In this document: positions 1 through 12,175 of the stretch, one piece after another
Position numbering within the stretch: the stretch's first letter is position 1
Layout of the letters: each line of letters begins with the position of its first letter
DNA from: Homarus americanus
Taxonomy: Eukaryota > Arthropoda > Malacostraca > Decapoda > Nephropidae
Assembly (NCBI RefSeq): GCF_018991925.1
Contig: NW_024736071.1
Span: 8,295,453-8,359,452, forward strand
DNA length: 64,000 nt
Direction of reading: 5' to 3'
The notes under the pieces: model-generated
Databases searched by the model: none
Told to the model about the DNA's origin: nothing
What the model saw: only the letters and a program-made list of their open reading frames with translations
Position numbers and translations under genes: made by a program

Positions 1-262
1 AAAGCCTGAATAACAAGAACCTCGATATATTTCAACTGGCAACCTTGTTAGGGCCGGCAGATGAGAACTGAGCTGCAAACGATAACAGGGTAACTGGAAG
101 AAGGCGGATGAGAGAGAGAGACCAAACATCAGGTTGAGTAAGAGGCACATTGACAGGGTAAGGAGGACGAGTTATCACTGATTGGGTAAATACTGAGACC
201 TTTACCGCAAGGCAGCGCGTGTGAGATGGCACCACTCAAGACTCATGAATACATTATACGGT

Positions 263-544
<282 letters not shown>

Positions 545-549
<5 letters not shown>

Positions 550-1145
550 CGCTGTGTGTCATGTTTTATCGATGTGTACACAAGCTTCGTTTGTACACAA
601 ATGTTGGCATGCATACATGTACACACAACAACAGCCAACAATTACGCTTAACTGAAAAAATAAGTAATTTGTATGAGGCAAGCACCCGTTAACCAAGGGT
701 GAATAAAACAGGCTAAATAAAGTGCTTTAAAAATACGTTTTATATGTTATATTGTCCTGGTCGGTGAGGTGACATGCCTCCACCCTCACATGTCCTACGT
801 TAATTTTTCCTCGAAGTGGAGCTGAAGGCACAATTGACAGATACACTTAAACATAGCATTAAGTAGAGTCAAAGTAGCACAAGCACTTCAATGTAAGTAC
901 AAATAGACGCGTCGTCCCATCACCAGTTTAAGCCTAAAAATATAATTAATCTCGAGAAGCCATTTACAATACTCAGCTCAGGGCTATCCAAGTAAAATAA
1001 ATTAACCTGGGGTCTCCACCAGTGCGGCTTTAACTGACTTTGGACAATTTACTCCAATGGCAACACGTAACATATAGTAAACGATAAATAAATACATTTA
1101 ATATAAAGTAAACATATAACCACACACACACATCTCTCTCTTCTC

Positions 1146-1148
<3 letters not shown>
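545..1148. other. Unique AT-rich sequence, no gene seen
   Basis: About 600 bp without low-complexity structure. I found no coding frame, RNA gene or transposon ends. Mirrored at 3231-3834. Confidence 0.6.

Positions 1149-1193
<45 letters not shown>
1149..1193. repeat. (TA)n microsatellite
   Basis: Pure TA tract preceded by a short TCTC-rich run. Mirrored at 3186-3230. The interval between it and the minisatellite (1194-1380) holds a short poly-T and unique AT-rich sequence. Confidence 0.97.
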
Positions 1194-1196
<3 letters not shown>

Positions 1197-1379
1197 ATTT
1201 ACGCCAAATGCCTCTTTTTTTTTTTTTTACACTCAGCGGCGATTTATTACTGATTTTAGATAATTAACAGCGAGCGTTTTATATGCAGTTGCCTGGTAAT
1301 CAAATTGATTAATTAAATTATTTAATTCATTAAAAGTAGAAGTAGTAGCCTAGTGCACTAGAACCAATGGTACACTGGT

Positions 1380-2139
1380 ATTAATAACACAGCGGTACAT
1401 TAAGAACAAAGTGATAGACCAAGTAACACAGTATTAGACTAAGTAACACTGTAGACCAAGTAACACAGTGGTAGACCAAGTAACACAGTGGTCGACCAAG
1501 TAACACAGTGGTCGATCCAAGCAATAAAGTAGTATAAGTAACACTTGCTGAATAAGTAACACAGACACAACAAGTAACACAGATACAACAGTATAACAGT
1601 CACAAAAAATAACAGACACATAACAAGTAACACAGACACACTTTAGTAACACAGACAAACAGCAAACAACACAGACACAGCAAGTAACAAAGTAGCACAA
1701 GTAACACAGACACACAAGTAACACACACACAAGTCACACAGTAGCACAAGTAACAGACACACATGTAACACAAATTACATAACAAGTAGCACAAACACAA
1801 AAAGTAACACAGACACACTATATAACACACACACACTATAAGTAACACAAACACACAGCAAACAAAACAGAGGCACACAAGTAACACGACACAACAAGTA
1901 ACACACACACACTACAAGTAACACAGACACAGCAAACAGCAGACACGATATAAGTAACATACACACAACACGTAACACAGACACCCGACAAGTAACACAA
2001 CACACCAAGATAGAAGTAACACAGACACACAACAAGTAACACAGAAACACAAGTAACATATACACTAACAAGTAACACAGAAACATAACAATCAACACAG
2101 ATACACAAGTAACAGACACAAAACAAGTAACACAAGTAA
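1380..2139. repeat. AAGTAACACAGACACAC minisatellite, left arm
   Basis: Degenerate tandem array with units of about 17-21 bp built around AAGTAACACAGACACAC. The first 150 bp are a variant with units like CCAAGTAACACAGTGGTCGA. Units vary in length by several bases. The same family reappears at 34552-35785, also beside a 100-N gap. Translations rich in LLCVCYL on the opposite strand are repeat artefacts. Confidence 0.95.
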
Positions 2140-2239
2140 NNNNNNNNNNNNNNNNNNNNNNNNNNNNNNNNNNNNNNNNNNNNNNNNNNNNNNNNNNNNN
2201 NNNNNNNNNNNNNNNNNNNNNNNNNNNNNNNNNNNNNNN
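2140..2239. other. Assembly gap, 100 N
   Basis: Exactly 100 N, the usual placeholder for a gap of unknown size. Both sides are the same AAGTAACACAGACACAC minisatellite in opposite orientation, so the true array length and orientation here are unknown. Confidence 0.99.
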
Positions 2240-2999
2240 TTACTTGTGTTACTTGTTTTGTGTCTGTTACTTGTGTATCTGTGTTGATTGTTATGTTTCT
2301 GTGTTACTTGTTAGTGTATATGTTACTTGTGTTTCTGTGTTACTTGTTGTGTGTCTGTGTTACTTCTATCTTGGTGTGTTGTGTTACTTGTCGGGTGTCT
2401 GTGTTACGTGTTGTGTGTATGTTACTTATATCGTGTCTGCTGTTTGCTGTGTCTGTGTTACTTGTAGTGTGTGTGTGTTACTTGTTGTGTCGTGTTACTT
2501 GTGTGCCTCTGTTTTGTTTGCTGTGTGTTTGTGTTACTTATAGTGTGTGTGTGTTATATAGTGTGTCTGTGTTACTTTTTGTGTTTGTGCTACTTGTTAT
2601 GTAATTTGTGTTACATGTGTGTCTGTTACTTGTGCTACTGTGTGACTTGTGTGTGTGTTACTTGTGTGTCTGTGTTACTTGTGCTACTTTGTTACTTGCT
2701 GTGTCTGTGTTGTTTGCTGTTTGTCTGTGTTACTAAAGTGTGTCTGTGTTACTTGTTATGTGTCTGTTATTTTTTGTGACTGTTATACTGTTGTATCTGT
2801 GTTACTTGTTGTGTCTGTGTTACTTATTCAGCAAGTGTTACTTATACTACTTTATTGCTTGGATCGACCACTGTGTTACTTGGTCGACCACTGTGTTACT
2901 TGGTCTACCACTGTGTTACTTGGTCTACAGTGTTACTTAGTCTAATACTGTGTTACTTGGTCTATCACTTTGTTCTTAATGTACCGCTGTGTTATTAAT
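2240..2999. repeat. AAGTAACACAGACACAC minisatellite, right arm (reverse complement)
   Basis: Exact reverse complement of 1380-2139, reading GTGTGTCTGTGTTACTT on the + strand. Confidence 0.95.
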
Positions 3000-3182
3000 A
3001 CCAGTGTACCATTGGTTCTAGTGCACTAGGCTACTACTTCTACTTTTAATGAATTAAATAATTTAATTAATCAATTTGATTACCAGGCAACTGCATATAA
3101 AACGCTCGCTGTTAATTATCTAAAATCAGTAATAAATCGCCGCTGAGTGTAAAAAAAAAAAAAAGAGGCATTTGGCGTAAAT

Positions 3183-3233
<51 letters not shown>

Positions 3234-3829
3234 GAGAAGAGAGAGATGTGTGTGTGTGGTTATATGTTTACTTTATATTAAATGTATTTATTTATCGTTT
3301 ACTATATGTTACGTGTTGCCATTGGAGTAAATTGTCCAAAGTCAGTTAAAGCCGCACTGGTGGAGACCCCAGGTTAATTTATTTTACTTGGATAGCCCTG
3401 AGCTGAGTATTGTAAATGGCTTCTCGAGATTAATTATATTTTTAGGCTTAAACTGGTGATGGGACGACGCGTCTATTTGTACTTACATTGAAGTGCTTGT
3501 GCTACTTTGACTCTACTTAATGCTATGTTTAAGTGTATCTGTCAATTGTGCCTTCAGCTCCACTTCGAGGAAAAATTAACGTAGGACATGTGAGGGTGGA
3601 GGCATGTCACCTCACCGACCAGGACAATATAACATATAAAACGTATTTTTAAAGCACTTTATTTAGCCTGTTTTATTCACCCTTGGTTAACGGGTGCTTG
3701 CCTCATACAAATTACTTATTTTTTCAGTTAAGCGTAATTGTTGGCTGTTGTTGTGTGTACATGTATGCATGCCAACATTTGTGTACAAACGAAGCTTGTG
3801 TACACATCGATAAAACATGACACACAGCG

Positions 3830-4116
<287 letters not shown>

Positions 4117-4378
4117 ACCGTATAATGTATTCATGAGTCTTGAGTGGTGCCATCTCACACGCGCTGCCTTGCGGTAAAGGTCTCAGTATTTACCCAATCA
4201 GTGATAACTCGTCCTCCTTACCCTGTCAATGTGCCTCTTACTCAACCTGATGTTTGGTCTCTCTCTCTCATCCGCCTTCTTCCAGTTACCCTGTTATCGT
4301 TTGCAGCTCAGTTCTCATCTGCCGGCCCTAACAAGGTTGCCAGTTGAAATATATCGAGGTTCTTGTTATTCAGGCTTT

Positions 4379-4840
4379 CCTTGTCCAATTGTGAGTTTGT
4401 GTTACCTTCTACCATCTTCAGTATTTCTGTAGTATTTATTATCTCTCAAGCAGCACTACAGTACATAATGTTATCAAAAATTGTATATACCGAATGATGT
4501 TGTTGTCTTCGGTGTCGTCCTGTTCTATTTTCACTGGGTGTATTGCTCATAATGCCATCTAGAGTCGACAATTCACTTCATATCAGCATTTTTCTACAAT
4601 TTATACTCCATTTCTTCCCTGTCATATTTAACAGCCTGTCTAAAACAATTCTTGTGGATGCTAAAGACTTGAGTTCCAAATAATAATGAGTTTCAATTTT
4701 AATAGTAAAGGTTTTCAACACCAAATAATGAATGAGTCGTTTAACAAACTAAACGAATTCATCCCCAAATATTTAAAGGTTTTAACTCGAACACTGGAAG
4801 ATTCAACTCCAAATAATGAAAGACCTCAGGCCCAGATATG
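4379..4840. other. Unique sequence, no gene seen
   Basis: AT-rich sequence between the inverted duplication and a minisatellite. The last 150 bp contain degenerate CCAAATAATGA and TTTCAAC words that look like diverged units of the following array. No coding signal. Confidence 0.5.
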
Positions 4841-5345
4841 ACAGCTTTTAACTCTCAATGCAAAACTTCAACTCTCAATACTGAAACCTTTCAAATCTCA
4901 ATACTGGCTTTCAACTCTCAATACTGAAAGCTTTCAACTCTCAATACTAAAGCTTTCAACTCTCAATACTAAAAGCTTTCAACTCCAGACTTCAACTCTC
5001 AATTCTAAGCTTTCAACTCTCAATTCTAAGCTTTCAACTCTCAATTCACTTTCAACTCATTCTAAGCTTTAGCTCTCATTGCTGAAAGTTCTCAACTCTC
5101 AATACTGAAAGCTTTCAACTATCAATAATAAAGCTTTCAACTCTCAATAATAAAAGCTTCAACTCTCAATACTAAAGCTTTCAACTCTCAATACTAAAGC
5201 TTTCAACTCAATACTAAAGCTTTCAACTCTCATTACTAAAACTTTCAACTCAATACTAGCTTTCAACCCTTAAAGCGGAAAGTTCTCAACTCTCAATATT
5301 GAAACCTTTTCTCAATTCTAAGCTTTCAACTCTCAATACTGGGAA
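4841..5345. repeat. TTTCAACTCTCAATACTAAAGC-type minisatellite (about 22 bp)
   Basis: About 22 tandem units of roughly 22 bp whose core reads TTTCAACTCTCAATACT followed by AAAGC. Units differ by small indels (AATACTGAAAGC versus AATTCTAAGC), giving an irregular period. Confidence 0.95.
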
Positions 5346-7060
5346 GGACAAGTTGTAGAACTGAAGTCTTTCCAACCTTTCATTTATTAACATATGTGCT
5401 CCTGAATATCTTAACAGTGACCAGAGTTATTTCTTCTTTTTGTCGGACACTATGAACTAACAGTTTTTACTCTGTATTCTACATTATATACACCACAAGT
5501 TAACTCCTCCTCTACAGGTACTGTGCTCTTCCTCCTACTACTTCAGGCTAACTCTTGTTCGTCTGGTCATCATCTTATTCCTCGCCCACACTGTTTCCTC
5601 TGTCACACTGATCAGGTTATAATAATCCCAATAGTAAATCTCTCATAACCCTTCTTATGCATACTGAATAAATTTATTCCTTTCTTTTGTTGTAGTTTGT
5701 CCTGTCACATTTCTGTTTATTCAGTGAAACTTTTAACTCCCAAAACTATCTTTACGGATGGGCCGGTGAATTTCAAAACGAACACTGCGGCCCTGTTTGT
5801 CTCTACGGGTTGTCAAACCTTTCGTCTGGTGTCTCATATTACCTTGCACAAGATTGTAAAGATACCTTTTTTTTATAGCAAATTTTTATACTCCCTAGTA
5901 TTAAGTTTCTGTTGATCATAAACTAAATTTTTCTGCCGTTACCATTTTCTCGTTCCATGCTTAACATTTCTATGGTGATTCCGTCCCTCCTGACACCTTA
6001 CCATAACCTAACAGCTTTTCTCACCTCCTCTCCATTGATCACCATTTACTTTTCAACTTGATACCTTCCATTCCTCCATGTCTCAAATGGGATAACTCTG
6101 CCTCTCTCCTCATGTGTATCAGTCTGTGGTTGCTCAAAATATTCTCCTGTCTCTTATTTACTTCCTTCTTTTCCACATTATAATATTTCTTTCATTCTCA
6201 ACGGTAGTCATTTTTCTTTCAAAATATTTATAAAATTTCTTTAACCTCTATATCAAGCTTTCTTCACGTCCTTTGTATCTTTTAATACTATTTTAATATT
6301 CTTTTAATTTCCTCTTCATATCAAATTACACTTAGCTTCCTTCTTTCATCTTTACTCACTTGTCGCTGATGTTCTTATGTTCTTATTTATCCCTCTAACT
6401 TGTACAGTCAACCTCTCAGTTCACCATTCATCATTCATGTATTTTACTTTTCATCTTGTAGTCACACGCCGCAGCTAAACTTTCTCGTGATGGACGATAT
6501 AACTGCTCTCATTCTTCTTCAACCTCGGTTACGTCGTCACCCTTTATTAACATGTAGTAACTCTTTTCCTCTTCGTTCTTCAGTTTTCTATTGCCCGAGT
6601 CTTCCATTCACTATCACATCTTTCATCTTACTTTTCAATTATTTTTCCAACACACATATTCTAATTACATACGATTTGTTTTCATTGTAATATCTCCATG
6701 TATAGACCTACTAGAATACCTTTTTGATACTATATTCCCATCATCAACCACCTCTTAAACACAGTTTATCAATTTCTATCCATTTCAAAATAATAAGATA
6801 CGTGGTCATCATAGTTTACAAAGTTCCGCCGTTCCCCGTAACCCTTGTGTTTACTCCTCTCACTTGTCCTAGCTCCTCTCCTTTACCTCTTGGCTCCATT
6901 CATTTATTGTAACTTCACTCACCTGTTTCCCTTCATCCTGCTTGCACTCATACACATTCAAGCATTACAGTCTTCCACATTGCACTTTTTTGGTAATTGA
7001 ACACTGATAAATGGGTTTACAATAATAATAAGAATAATAATATGAAGAAGAATGTAGTGT
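5346..7060. other. AT/pyrimidine-rich intergenic DNA, no gene seen
   Basis: Sequence rich in TTC and TCC words on the + strand. Open frames at 5697-5915, 6400-6690 and 6724-6912 are short, lack recognisable domains and are rich in residues expected from CT-rich DNA. I see no transposon ends or RNA gene. Confidence 0.5.
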
Positions 7061-7068
7061 ACCTGTAT

Positions 7069-7234
7069 TGTACAATCAAAGGCAAAAGTCGTGTCGTGGT
7101 TTTATCCGAAGATTAAATATAACTCGTGAAACATTATGAGGCCCCTCCACAAGGCAGAGTACACCAAAGTTTAGCCCCTCGGCATATGTTTTTCCACCAA
7201 ATTTTACGACACGACTTTTGTCTTTCATTGTACC
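7069..7234. mobile_element. Fold-back element or small MITE, about 165 bp
   Basis: Imperfect terminal inverted repeats of about 27 bp: TACAATCAAAGGCAAAAGTC at 7071-7090 continues to CGTGTCGT and matches the reverse complement of 7206-7232 with two mismatches. The roughly 100-bp interior has no coding capacity. No clear target duplication is visible, so the superfamily is undetermined. Confidence 0.6.
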
Positions 7235-7399
7235 TTACCTTGGTCTTCACTCACCTACACTGGGAGAACTTAAGGTAAATCAAGTCATAATCATTTTCCT
7301 GTTTAAATAACCACGCAGAAGATTTACATTTATCATTGCTATAGCTACATTTCAACCTGTTTCTCTCTACTTCTCTTTATATTTATCTCGTTTTCTATG

Positions 7400-7870
7400 T
7401 ATCTTTCAATGTCTTTCTCGTTTTCTTACTTTTGTGCGTGTCTTTTCTTTCCACTTTATTATTTTCTCTCCTCCATATCTATGCTATTTACCATATCCCT
7501 CTTCTTCTCTCTCTTTCCTTCATATATCCTCCCCTTTCCATCATATATCCTCCATCCTCCTGTCCAACATCCCTCCCCTCCCTCTATCCCTCCATCATCA
7601 CCTCCCTCCCTCCTTCCCTCAATCAATCAATCAACTCCTCTCACCAACATCTCCCTCCCTCACTCCCATCGTTCCCTACCCCACACCTCCTCCCCTCCCC
7701 ACTGACATCTTTTCCTCCTACCATCACTCCTTCCCTCCCCTCCCTCCTCCCTCCCCTCCCACCAACAGTTCCCTCCCATCGTCTCTCCCACCGTCACTTT
7801 CTTCTGCCTCCCTCCCATCGCTCCCTCCCACCATCGTCCCTCCTCCTTCGTTCCCCTCCACCATGCTCTC
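7400..7870. repeat. Polypyrimidine low-complexity tract
   Basis: CT-rich on the + strand with many CCTCCC words. Proline/serine/leucine open frames in all three forward frames (up to 165 codons) are composition artefacts. Confidence 0.85.
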
Positions 7871-8274
7871 AGGAACAATTATTGCTTTCCTTTCCCAAAT
7901 GAAATTGGGCGAAAAAAGGCCGGGAAGGTGATGTAAGAGAGTAAAATCAATTGGCAGTCTAGCGCACAACTCCATTTGGCTTGACAGGGAGCTGTGGCCT
8001 CCTATATCTAATTTATGTGTGCAATATTGCAGCATTAACATATATGAAATATGTATCTCAGTATATCTTTTTTTTTTCCGTGGGGAGATTGTGGCCTGAC
8101 CCCGATGCACAAAAACAAAGTGCTATTATTCATTTACTGGGTTTTCACTTTTTAAATGGGCTTGCCTGGGTGGGTGGGTGGGTTGGATATAGGTGGTGTA
8201 GGGTGGAGGAGTGGAAACTGAATACAATTACGTAGTGAGTGAACTACATTCTCTTCATTATCTTTGCTGACTGT
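7871..8274. other. Unique sequence, no gene seen
   Basis: About 400 bp between two simple repeats. It contains a short poly-T and a GGGTGGGTGGG patch, with no coding signal. Confidence 0.5.
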
Positions 8275-8344
<70 letters not shown>

Positions 8345-8367
8345 GTGTGTGTGTGTGTGTGTGTGTA
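8275..8367. repeat. (TG)n microsatellite
   Basis: TG dinucleotide tract with TATG and TTG interruptions. The VCVCVC and HTHTHT frames across it are not genes. Confidence 0.98.
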
Positions 8368-8854
8368 CATACATACGGTATCGTCATCCATCGCTTGTTT
8401 AATTTAACACTATCGTTGTGAGATAGCACCAGAAGGCGATCATATTTTAAACCGATTTTGATTTACGAACCTTCTTAACATTGGTAATGCATTTTGATCA
8501 TATAACACATTTTTATCCGATCTCCATTCATCATTTTAAGTTCACTCATTGTACTTTCATCACGTCTCCCCGCCCATAGTGTACCCAATTGTGATCAGGG
8601 ACAATTTTATCTACATACTGTATTGTAAATAAGGAATATTTTTGACTGCTAAAACTACATCATAACAACACACAGTGAGAAAAAATAAAAATAGCAGCGC
8701 TCAGTACGTAGCATCATTTACTATTTTTTTTTTTTAAGAATTTTTCAGAGGTCAGTATTTTCAGCTGGGACCAATCAGCTTGGGCGGCTCAGCAGGTATC
8801 CCCGTGTGTTGCTCCTGAGTGAACTGGACCGGCAGACTTGGCTCTCTGGTATAC
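8368..8854. other. Unique AT-rich sequence, no gene seen
   Basis: No coding frame, RNA gene or transposon end recognised. Confidence 0.5.
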
Positions 8855-9530
8855 CTCTGACTGACTGACTGACTGACTAACTAACTAACTAACTGGTACA
8901 CCCCTCTGACTGACTAACTGGTGAGTGGACTGACTTCCTCGTTCTCCCATATGAATGAATGATTGAGTAACTGGTTCGCTCGTCCTCCTGACTGACTGGT
9001 GATTAAACTGGTCCTTAGTCAGGCTTGCTCGCCCTCCACTGACTGACTGACTGACTCGTGATTGACTGTTTAGCTGATGGGTGATTTAGTTGGCTGGCGA
9101 TTAAACTGTCCCATTAGACTGGCTTGCTCGTTCACCTCGCTAATTGACTGGTAAATGATTGACTAGTATGTGACTGGCTGAATTGTATGCCATATTAACT
9201 GGAAAGAATTCGGACTGATTAACTTGTACTGTCTCAAAGTCTGACTGGTATATGACACGTTGGTTGGAAAGAACTACGACTGGCTAACTGGTATGGTCCA
9301 TGACTGGCAGACTGTATCGTGCATTAATGGCATGATTGTTTGACTATGATATTATGTAAACTGGAATGATCTTTAACTGTGATTGGAAGCTTGATTGTCT
9401 GATTCGGACACTTTCTGAATGATATTTGACTGACTAACTGACTGACTGGTATTATCTGTTATTAGCGACTGGAATAACTGTTATTAGTTGACTGTTATGA
9501 TCTGATACTAACTGACTGTTATAGTTTCTT
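8855..9530. repeat. Degenerate (ACTG)n / GACTGACTGGT repeat region
   Basis: Short runs of pure ACTG and AACT tetranucleotides (8858-8892, 9040-9057) embedded in diverged units such as GACTGGTATGTGACTGGCT. It looks like an old tetranucleotide array that decayed into a longer irregular unit. Confidence 0.75.
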
Positions 9531-9540
9531 GCCTCACACT

Positions 9541-10065
9541 CTGTCTTCCCTCCTTTTCCTCTTTTCCTCTCCCTAACCCTCTCTCACTTTCTTCTCCTCC
9601 TTGTCCTCACTTTCCCCACCTCCCTCTATATTCTGCACTCAGTCCCTTCCTGGTTTCCCCTTCCTCCCACCCCTTTACTTTGTTTCTTCTCTCCCCTCTT
9701 CCCTTTCTTCCTCTCACCTCCCCTTCCTTCCCTCTCACCCCCCTCTCCTTCGCTCCCTCTTATCTTCCATCTCATTCTTTCCCATTCACCTTCCCTCTCT
9801 TTCACCTTCCCCCTCTCTCACCTCCCGTGTCTCTCCTTCCTCCCTCTCTCCTCTCCTCTTGTCCCTCCCCTTTCACCTCCTCCTCCCTCGCTCCTTCCCT
9901 TCCCTTGGTCCCCCTCCTCCCTCCTCCCCCCCCTCCCTTCTCCTTCCTTCTCCCTTCCTTCTTTCCTCCCATCCTCCTTTCCATCCTCCTTCCATCCTTC
10001 CTCTCACTTCTCTTCCCTCTCTCTCACCTCCTCCCTCCCTCCCCTCCTGCCAACCCTCTTGTCCA
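9541..10065. repeat. Polypyrimidine low-complexity tract
   Basis: About 520 bp almost entirely C and T on the + strand. The 162- and 191-codon serine/proline/leucine frames and opposite glycine/arginine/glutamate frames are composition artefacts. Confidence 0.9.
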
Positions 10066-10107
10066 AGCCTCATGGCGCCTCTGTTCTAATTGCTGTTGTA
10101 CCGCTAG

Positions 10108-10608
<501 letters not shown>

Positions 10609-10664
10609 TCACACGGGAAAGTGGTTGGTAAAGATGCTATCCCTCTTAAGGCCAAATATCTAAT

Positions 10665-11225
10665 TCACATATACACAATAGTAGTGATTTAATTGATAAA
10701 CTCAAGAAACACAATGAACCTTGCGAATTAATAAGTTTTGATGTAAATTCACTGTTCACAGAGTACCTGTAGAAAGACTTACTTTCATTTCTTAAAGATA
10801 AATTACAACTGTTAGATTTAACTATTAACATGATACTTTCCTCAAATTGATAGAGTTATGCGTAACTGACAATGTGTTTAGAGCAAATGGGAAGTTCTAT
10901 AAGCAAATATTTGGCATGAGCATGGGTAATTGTCTTTCTGCTCCTCTAGCCTGTATTTATATGGAGTTTTTGAGTCTAGATTACTACCCAATATAGTGGA
11001 CTTTATTCCTCCATGGTATAGATATGTAGATGATGTTCTTTGTTCTTGGCCTAAAAACAGTGACCCATTGGAATTTTTAGACAAGCTTAATGATATTGTC
11101 CCAAGTATCACATTCAAAATTGAAAGAGAAATAAATGGATCCTTCCATTCCTTGATATGCTTATCATGAGAAATGGCCAAAACTATAAATTTAAGTATAT
11201 GGAAAGCCTACACAGGTAGACAGTT
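10665..11225 (+). pseudogene. Penelope-type reverse transcriptase remnant
   Basis: Translated in shifting frames, this contains a motif A-like FDVNSLFT (about 10733-10757), LIELCV..DNVF and NGKFYKQIFGMSMGN (the GxPxG-type motif before the fingers-palm junction, about 10885-10930), and the catalytic YRYVDD (about 11018-11036) followed by FLDKLN and ITFKIERE. The longest intact frame starts at 10930 and ends in a stop at 11169, although homologous sequence continues in another frame. An RT of this class copies its own RNA at a nicked target. This one is broken by at least four frame changes. Confidence 0.85.
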
Positions 11226-11589
11226 TCATTCACTTTTTATCGAATCACCTTGAGTCTACCAAAATGTCAGTTTTTTCTCTATGTTCTTAAGATGTCTGCG
11301 TATTTGTGACTCTGAATTTATTGACGATGAATTGAAACATTCGTTCCATTGTACAGAAACTCACACCCTTCTGTTTGTTGATCGTTGCTTTAAAAGGGCT
11401 AAAAATCCTTTGGGTGTAAACGGACTGCCCAGTATGGGCCAATAGGGCCCGCTTTCCTCCATTCTTATGTTTCTAGAATATTTTGACTCTGCCCTATCGT
11501 AATGAATTTGTCCCGTTAGTTCGGTCCTCAAGCTTCTAAATATTAATGTTGTTTTCAAGTATGACTCAACCATTACCAATATGTTAATA

Positions 11590-11765
11590 AGGAATAGCCC
11601 AAGTTTGAATGTAAATGGAAGTGTTTATTGTATTCCATGTAGCAAATGTAATTGTAATTATGTAGGACAGACAGGAAAAACACTGCAGCTCAGAATCAAA
11701 CAACATAAGTATAATATCAGAACAGCATCTGAAACAGTGCCCTGTTCGTTCATGTATTAGAATAA
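11590..11765 (+). pseudogene. GIY-YIG endonuclease remnant of the Penelope-like element
   Basis: The + strand encodes VYCIPCSKCNCNYVGQTGKT, then LQLRIKQHKYNIR, then a stop at about 11760. The YVGQTG core corresponds to the YIG half of the GIY-YIG fold and the R..QHK stretch matches the usual helix. VYCIPC corresponds to the GIY half, with a conserved cysteine pair seen in Penelope endonucleases. Downstream NNNHPIAWEKA and later fragments fit the element's C-terminus. The domain nicks target DNA in intact elements. Here it is truncated by a stop and a shift. Confidence 0.85.
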
Positions 11766-12130
11766 TAATCACCCCATTGCATGGGAAAAAGCTTAGAAGT
11801 ATTTAAATCATCTTGTGTCACAGAAAGACTTCTGGTTGAAGCTAGTTTGATTAAGGAATTAAAATCAATAAACCTTAGTGATGGTCAGTTCAAAACTGAT
11901 AATATGTAACATAAATTTATTTGTCAGTGGCCCAAGGTTAAAAATTTTGAAAACCTTTGATCTAGATGTATGATAGTTATTTTGTGGGTCCTTTATTTTT
12001 GACCTGACCTGACTAGTCACGTCACCCCTTCTTAAGCTCTCTATGTGTGTGTTGGTGTGGGGATTAGTGGATGACATCATTATGACCTGACCTCATGTTT
12101 TTAAGGTCACCTGTATAAGCCTCAATCCAG

Positions 12131-12170
12131 TGGCCTCTGAAGATGTCTTGAATAAAGACGAAAGCTAAGG
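12131..12170 (+). ncRNA. Hammerhead-ribozyme-like hairpin in the Penelope 3' region
   Basis: CTGAAGA (12137-12143) fits the hammerhead CUGANGA core. It is followed by a stem of GTCT (12145-12148) and AGAC (12156-12159) closing a 7-nt loop, then GAAA (12160-12163). Penelope-like elements are known to carry hammerhead motifs in their terminal repeats. One extra T at 12144 and the absence of an obvious stem I/III partner mean this copy may be decayed or only a look-alike. Confidence 0.4.
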
Positions 12171-12175
12171 TGTGT

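Larger units (their letters stand above)
10615..12175 (+). mobile_element. Degenerate Penelope-like retroelement
   Basis: Joined frames read, in order: an RT region (FDVNSLFT, GMSMGN, YRYVDD), a linker, a GIY-YIG endonuclease (CNCNYVGQTGKTL) and a short C-terminal tail, followed by a noncoding 3' part with a ribozyme-like hairpin. RT followed by GIY-YIG is the diagnostic order of Penelope-like elements. Several frameshifts and stops make it inactive. The N-terminus is missing or lies beyond the (TA)n tract at 10111-10602. Confidence 0.88.

Noticed and set aside
11405..11480. Short unrelated insertion in the Penelope linker (CCCAGTATGGGCCAATAGGG)
   Set aside because: It looks like a piece of another repeat, but boundaries and duplication could not be seen, so it was left within the element.
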